A DNA stretch of 9,032 bases from the NCBI GenBank assembly GCA_963725415.1, contig CAVRZY010000197.1:1-9032 (forward strand), written 5' to 3'. Of the stretch, positions 5,487 through 9,032 are shown one piece after another. Every line of letters begins with the position of its first letter. Position 1 is the stretch's first letter. The position numbers and the translations under genes were made by a program. A model generated the notes under the pieces. That model worked only from the letters and a program-made list of their open reading frames with translations. It ran no database searches and was not told the DNA's origin. The stretch comes from CAVRZY01 sp963725415 (GTDB lineage: Bacteria; Acidobacteriota; Terriglobia; Bryobacterales; Bryobacteraceae).

Positions 5487-6128
5487 ATGGAAAGCGAGAG
5501 GCGAATCTTCGTATCCCCAGTTGTGCTGATGGCCTTTTGGTTTTCAGCGGCGGCCGCCTTTGGACAGGACGCCCCAAAGGCTTCCCTGCAAGCGAGTGGA
5601 CAGAGCCAAGCTGCCTCCGCCCGGGAGGTTGAAAAAACGATCGAGGCGCAAGGTCGCGCCCTGGATAGAGCCGATCTCAAGAGGCTCGTGTGGAGGGCTG
5701 AGGACCTGCATCTCGACGAAATCCGGAGGAACGGGCCTGGTGAGAGACTCGTCGTTACGGGTTTCTATCCCGACTATGAAGGAAAAATTGAGATCACTTG
5801 CCCAGAGGACTTAAGGGGCTTGTGCCCTGTGTTCGCGTTGATCCACCCAGATGCCAAGCCCGGGGATGCTTTTGTGAAGACCGGGGGCGGAACTGAGCCC
5901 GACCGGTGTGTCCTTCGTTTCTCTGGCAGGGTGCCTGGCAAGAGTCTGCCATATAGGTCGTATAACAGGTTCTGGCCCGACGTGACAAGCGTTTTTGAAA
6001 GTCTGGATCAATTCCCCAACCAGCTTACCTTTGCCTACTTGAAAGGGATTGGGTACGTCTACCTGCGAGGGAAGGGCAAGGTCATTTTCCCGACAGGGAG
6101 GGAAGTGAGCCTCGGACAGGTGAAATGA
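5487..6128 (+). CDS. Exported protein of unknown function
   Basis: I do not recognise the family of this 213-residue protein. The N-terminus MESERRIFVS is followed by a hydrophobic stretch (PVVLMAFWFSAAAAFG, residues 11-26), consistent with a Sec signal peptide cleaved near AFG/Q. Next come a low-complexity Ala/Ser/Gln linker (27-45) and a charged helix (EVEKTIEAQGRALDRADLKR). The rest is a strand-rich region: ERLVVTGFYPDYEGKIEI, two cysteines in ITCPEDLRGLCPV that could pair, and a third in RCVLRFSGRVPG. Near the C-terminus, LTFAYLKGIGYVYLRGKGKV looks like beta-hairpins. The frame is open from 5436, but ATG at 5487 has AGGAGGG a few bases upstream and begins the signal peptide. It stands alone after a divergent promoter region. 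It could be an accessory extracellular or periplasmic domain; nothing in the sequence points to an enzyme. Confidence 0.8.
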   Translation: MESERRIFVSPVVLMAFWFSAAAAFGQDAPKASLQASGQSQAASAREVEKTIEAQGRALDRADLKRLVWRAEDLHLDEIRRNGPGERLVVTGFYPDYEGKIEITCPEDLRGLCPVFALIHPDAKPGDAFVKTGGGTEPDRCVLRFSGRVPGKSLPYRSYNRFWPDVTSVFESLDQFPNQLTFAYLKGIGYVYLRGKGKVIFPTGREVSLGQVK

Positions 6129-6357
6129 TCGCGTAAACCCCAGCTATTTCCAGCGCAACCCCGCGCACAGCGACCGCCAGTATCTGGAGCACGTGTTCCG
6201 CGAAGTTGCGAAGCTTCCCTCGATGCGGGACCTACTCGACGGTGCCCGTAACCCGCTCACGAAGCTCGGCCCGACCGGCGACGGCGCGCGCTGCTGGAGT
6301 TCTGGCAGTGCATTGATCCCGTATTGTACGCCCTGGCCAGGGGCGCTCGATGCGTAA
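6124..6357 (+). pseudogene. Possible decayed coding remnant, family unknown
   Basis: Directly after the exported protein's stop, a frame with no start codon reads DRVNPSYFQRNP, then RQYLEHVFREVAKLPSMRDL, then GARNPLTKLGPTGDG, with natural protein-like composition. Near 6290-6297 the plausible reading moves by one base to ALLEFWQCIDPVLYALARGA, while the original frame turns into Trp/Ser/Cys-rich text and stops at 6357. This pattern suggests the 3' part of a once longer gene with a frameshift. I cannot name the family, and no ribosome binding site is present. Confidence 0.4.
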
Positions 6358-6386
6358 TGCCTCAGAAGCTGTCAAGAAGATGCCAG

Positions 6387-6405
6387 GGCAGGTCGGGGAC
6401 CTGCC
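6387..6405. repeat. Small perfect hairpin upstream of the DUF418 gene
   Basis: GGCAGGT (6387-6393) and ACCTGCC (6399-6405) pair perfectly around a CGGGG loop. No T-run follows on either strand, so it is not a classical intrinsic terminator. It may be a dispersed REP-like hairpin or an operator. Confidence 0.45.
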
Positions 6406-6419
6406 CCGCGAAGATGGGG

Positions 6420-6425
6420 TATACT
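6420..6425 (+). promoter_or_regulatory. Possible -10 element for the DUF418 gene
   Basis: TATACT lies about 45 bases before the ATG at 6471, a sensible distance. The -35 position falls on GC-rich sequence next to the hairpin and has no good match. Confidence 0.35.
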
Positions 6426-6470
6426 ATGCCGACCATGGGGTCGGGAGTGCCGCGGCGAATGGAGTAGCTG

Positions 6471-7688
6471 ATGGGACCGGTAACCGAGCGGGAACGCATC
6501 GACGTCATTGACGTGCTTCGTGGCTTCGCGCTGTTTGGGATCCTCGCGGCCAACATGCGGGGGTTCAATTCGCCGGCCCAGACGTACATGACGCCAAGCG
6601 CGATGTGGAACGCGCCGCTTGACCGGGTGGCCCAGGCCCTGATCGACACGTTCATTGGCGGCAAGTTCATCACGCTGTTCGCCGTGCTATTCGGCATCGG
6701 CTTCGCAATCCAGATGGGCCGGGCAGAGGCGCACGGCGCCCGGTTCCTGTCTTTTTATCCGCGCCGGCTGCTGCTGTTGCTCCTGCTGGGGCTCGCCCAT
6801 GGGACGTTGTTGTGGTGGGGCGACATTCTGGCCTTGTACGCCCTGCTAGGGTTCCTGCTGTTGCTGTTCCGGAAACGGAGGCAGAGGACGGTTTTGATCT
6901 GGGCGATCTCGGTCCAGTCCCTGGCGCTGGTGATAAATGCGACGTTCTTGATCCTGGCCCAGTGTGGTATCCGGACCCCGGCGCCGCCGGACCCCACCAG
7001 GGAAATCATCGCACGCTCCATCCAGATCTACGCGCAGGGCACTTGGGTGGAGATCCAGCGTCAGAACTTCCACGACTGGGTAGGGATCGACAAGAGCTTC
7101 ATTTTCATGCTGACGTGGGTGCTGCCACGGTTCCTGTTCGGGCTGTGGCTGTGGCGCAGCGGATGGCTGAACGGTCTGGAGGCGCGCAAGCGGTTCCTGC
7201 GCAAGCTGTGCTTCTGGGGAATCGTACTGGGCGCCGCCGGCAACGCCGCCGCGGCGGTGATTGTGCAGGTTTTCGACCCCAGATGGTCCAGGCCGGACCT
7301 GCCCGGCTTCCTCTCGCAGTCCCTTAATATCGTGTTCGTTCCGGTGTTAAGCGCCGGCTACGCGGCGGGGATCGCGCTGTTGGCGATGTCCGGGGCTTGG
7401 GAATGGTTGCACCGCGGATTTGCCGCCATCGGCCGCACGGCGCTGAGCAACTATCTGCTTCAGAGCCTGGTCTCGACAACGCTGTTCTACTCTTACGGCC
7501 TGGCGCTGTTCGGAAAGGTTGGACCGGCGCTGGGCCTGATTCCCACGTTGCTCATCTACGGCGCGCAGTTGCCGCTGAGCCTGTGGTGGCTGAAGAGGTT
7601 CCAGTTCGGGCCGCTGGAATGGGGGTGGCGCAGCCTGACGTACTGGCAGGTGCAGAGGGTCCCGGCGGCCAAGCCCCAACCAGGGTGA
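6471..7688 (+). CDS. DUF418 family (YeiB-like) integral membrane protein
   Basis: This 405-residue polytopic inner-membrane protein is of the DUF418/YeiB family; function is not established, though transport has been suggested for the family. The family marks occur in the usual order. DVLRGFALFGILAANMRGF (residues 14-32) is the first helix. It is followed by FIGGKFITLFAVLFGIGFAI, then RRLLLLLLLGLAHGTLLWWG running into DILALYALLGFLLLLF. The C-terminal DUF418 domain contains IGRTALSNYLLQSLVSTTLF and ends with FGPLEWGWRSLTYW. Length is normal for the family. ATG at 6471 has GGAG at 6461-6464, 6 bases upstream. The gene is a single transcription unit. Its last 133 bases are overlapped antisense by the read-through tail of the minus-strand fusion frame ending at 7556, which is very likely not meaningful protein. 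Confidence 0.93.
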   Translation: MGPVTERERIDVIDVLRGFALFGILAANMRGFNSPAQTYMTPSAMWNAPLDRVAQALIDTFIGGKFITLFAVLFGIGFAIQMGRAEAHGARFLSFYPRRLLLLLLLGLAHGTLLWWGDILALYALLGFLLLLFRKRRQRTVLIWAISVQSLALVINATFLILAQCGIRTPAPPDPTREIIARSIQIYAQGTWVEIQRQNFHDWVGIDKSFIFMLTWVLPRFLFGLWLWRSGWLNGLEARKRFLRKLCFWGIVLGAAGNAAAAVIVQVFDPRWSRPDLPGFLSQSLNIVFVPVLSAGYAAGIALLAMSGAWEWLHRGFAAIGRTALSNYLLQSLVSTTLFYSYGLALFGKVGPALGLIPTLLIYGAQLPLSLWWLKRFQFGPLEWGWRSLTYWQVQRVPAAKPQPG

Positions 7689-9032
7689 AGTTGCCCTGGC
7701 GAGGAGGAATTCAGCGGGCTGGCCCGAATTATGATCTTGCGAGCTCCGCGGGCGCGGTCGCGGAAGTTTAGAACACCCTGGGGGCCGATGGCGGTTCGAG
7801 CCAGTGCTTTCCCGTTGACTTCGATCACGACTCTGGCGCGCGGAGGCAGTTCCACCAGAAGGTGGCGAGCCGGGTCGGGGGATGAAATCTCGTAGGTGAC
7901 GGGAAGTTCGACAGGTCCGCCATTTTGCCGGCGGGCGAACAGGACCATCTGGTTTTCGGGCCGGGCCAGAAAGTGCACGCCCACCACACGATTCCCCGCA
8001 TCGGCCAGCAAGCGCGCGTCTACGGGCTGAGCAACGGACCCATCCGCCATCTGAAGCGCGTGCAGGAACTGGTCGTCGGCGGCGGGACGGCTGGGAGCGA
8101 CTTCCATCCTCCAGGCGCCGGGTTCACGGACTTCGGCGACCAGACCCGGTTTGGAGGGAGGATAGTTGAGGCCGGTGAACGGATTGAAGAATTCATGGTC
8201 CGGGCCTCCCACTACGGTGACGGCGTGCCCGGCAGGCAAGAGAGTGTGAACGAAGAGTGCGCCGTCGTAGGTGGCAGCGCGGCCGCCGAGATTCAGTTGG
8301 CCGCGACGCTTCAGCGTGGTTAGGCTGGCGCCGCTATCGCGCCGTTGGATGCTGGGCTGGTCCTGAAAGTGCAGCAGCCAGCGCTTGGCCAAATCGGCGC
8401 GGGCGGCGCTGATGCGATCGAACACTACCAGAAAATCGGGCGCCGGGAGGTATACAAACTGGCGGTCGTAGTAACTCACTTTGCTGCTATAAGCTCCGGC
8501 TAAGTTACAGCGCAGGTAGCCGTACTGATTCCGCTCGTCGTAGTCATAGGCCAGAACCTCTGCGGTGTCGAGGCCTTCTTTCTTGTAATGGGCGATGTAA
8601 GTGGACCAGTGTTCCGAGAGGCCGCCATAGATGATCAACATTCCCCGCTCCGCCATCGCCTGCGCCAGCGTATCGACATACGGTCCGCCGACGGGATCGA
8701 AGACGACGCGCGCACCCTTGCCGTCGGTGATGCGCATGATCTCGGCGACGAAGTCGGTCTCCTCGGTGGCGACGACGTGCGCCGCGCCCAGCAGCCGCAG
8801 CGCCTCCGCCTTGGCGCTGGTGCGCGTCGCGGCGATCGGCATCGCGCCGGCCCAGTTGCACAGCTGCATCGCGGCGATGCCGACGCTGCTCGAGGGCGCG
8901 CGCACGATGACGTAGTCGCCGATGCCAGCCTGCGCGACCTCCGTGACCGCCATCGCGGTGAAGAACTGCATCCAGATCGAGGCGCCCTCGGCGAAGCTGA
9001 GGCCGGGCGGCAGCGGCTCGAGGCAAGAGGCC
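7556..9032 (-). CDS. Partial fusion frame: quinone oxidoreductase (MDR) part joined to heparinase II/III-like C-terminal part
   Basis: One open frame enters from beyond the right edge; its true start lies outside, and the ATG at 8971 is internal because LPPGLSFAEGASIW before it is still family sequence. From 9032 to about 8612 it encodes the cofactor half of a medium-chain dehydrogenase/quinone oxidoreductase: APSSSVGIAAMQL (Rossmann loop), RTSAKAEALRLLGAAHVV, VVFDPVGGP and MLIIYGGLS. At about 8605-8620 it changes abruptly to WSTYIAHYKKEGLDTAEVLA, GAYSSKVSYYDRQFVYL and PDFLVVFDRI, then KRWLLHFQDQP, FVHTLLP and a final RVVIEVNG...GVLNF...KIIIRA. That resembles the C-terminal beta domain of heparinase II/III-like polysaccharide lyases of Acidobacteriota. 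The catalytic helical domain is missing. The natural end is expected near 7721; the 54 further residues (7556-7720) look non-native and run antisense into the DUF418 gene. The two parts also differ in base use, the MDR part being more GC-rich. Activity of either part is doubtful. Confidence 0.75.
   Translation of the reverse strand, partial: ASCLEPLPPGLSFAEGASIWMQFFTAMAVTEVAQAGIGDYVIVRAPSSSVGIAAMQLCNWAGAMPIAATRTSAKAEALRLLGAAHVVATEETDFVAEIMRITDGKGARVVFDPVGGPYVDTLAQAMAERGMLIIYGGLSEHWSTYIAHYKKEGLDTAEVLAYDYDERNQYGYLRCNLAGAYSSKVSYYDRQFVYLPAPDFLVVFDRISAARADLAKRWLLHFQDQPSIQRRDSGASLTTLKRRGQLNLGGRAATYDGALFVHTLLPAGHAVTVVGGPDHEFFNPFTGLNYPPSKPGLVAEVREPGAWRMEVAPSRPAADDQFLHALQMADGSVAQPVDARLLADAGNRVVGVHFLARPENQMVLFARRQNGGPVELPVTYEISSPDPARHLLVELPPRARVVIEVNGKALARTAIGPQGVLNFRDRARGARKIIIRASPLNSSSPGQLHPGWGLAAGTLCTCQYVRLRHPHSSGPNWNLFSHHRLSGNCAP
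8605..8620 (-). other. Breakpoint between MDR and heparinase-like sequence
   Basis: Reading on the minus strand, MDR-family text ends at IIYGGLSEH and heparinase-like text starts at WSTYIAHYK. The change occurs within a few codons and the frame is kept. No repeat, IS end or target duplication is visible at the join. Confidence 0.6.

Noticed and set aside
5176..5577. N-terminal extension of the oxidoreductase to the far start of its frame
   Set aside because: The twin-arginine signal and the AAGGA ribosome binding site fix the start at 5175; the extension is not protein-like.
8971..8971. ATG at 8971 as the start of the fusion protein
   Set aside because: Family sequence continues in frame upstream to the window edge, so this Met is internal.
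1..9032. CRISPR array, tRNA, rRNA, complete IS element or integrase
   Set aside because: No regularly spaced repeats, no tRNA-like cloverleaf, no rRNA segments and no transposase or recombinase motifs were seen on either strand.

Overview
The window is about 60% GC. It holds Tat-exported Gfo/Idh/MocA oxidoreductases, a DUF418 membrane protein, a heparinase II/III-like C-terminal region and NADH dehydrogenase (nuoH) debris. This mix suggests an Acidobacteriota genome of the Bryobacterales/Solibacter type. That is an inference from gene content and style; there is no rRNA, tRNA or other direct taxonomic marker here.

Left part (1-3.5 kb) is an accessory patchwork punctuated by pieces of nuoH, all on the + strand. 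A middle piece of nuoH (about 61-536) is broken by a nonsense codon and two opposite frameshifts. A 99-codon minus-strand gene of unknown family (561-860) follows. Next is an intact-frame C-terminal part of a second nuoH (883-1596) with no N-terminal half. Then comes a compact four-gene minus-strand operon: HicB-like antitoxin, AbiGi-like abortive-infection protein, MNT nucleotidyltransferase and HEPN protein. A 44-base scrap of nuoH 3' end (about 3460-3503) closes the block. The defence/toxin-antitoxin operon is therefore bracketed by two directly repeated nuoH 3' segments (41 of 44 bases alike by eye).

Middle part (3.5-6.1 kb): about 200 bases I cannot assign, then the C-terminal scrap of one Gfo/Idh/MocA oxidoreductase on the + strand (about 3705-3867). 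This lies tail to tail, 3 bases away, with a complete Tat-exported Gfo/Idh/MocA oxidoreductase on the minus strand (3871-5175). A divergent intergenic region of about 310 bases separates that gene from an unrecognised exported protein (5487-6128).

Right part (6.1-9.0 kb): a probable decayed coding remnant (6124-6357), a hairpin, and a complete DUF418/YeiB-like membrane protein (6471-7688). On the minus strand, an open frame enters from the right edge and joins the middle of a medium-chain dehydrogenase/quinone oxidoreductase to the C-terminal part of a heparinase II/III-like protein. It then runs past the expected end and overlaps the DUF418 gene antisense. The join is abrupt and is either a real gene fusion or an assembly chimera.

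The main candidate for a new system is the HicB-AbiGi-MNT-HEPN operon sitting between nuoH remnants. AbiGi takes the place next to HicB where HicA is usually found, and a complete MNT/HEPN pair follows directly.
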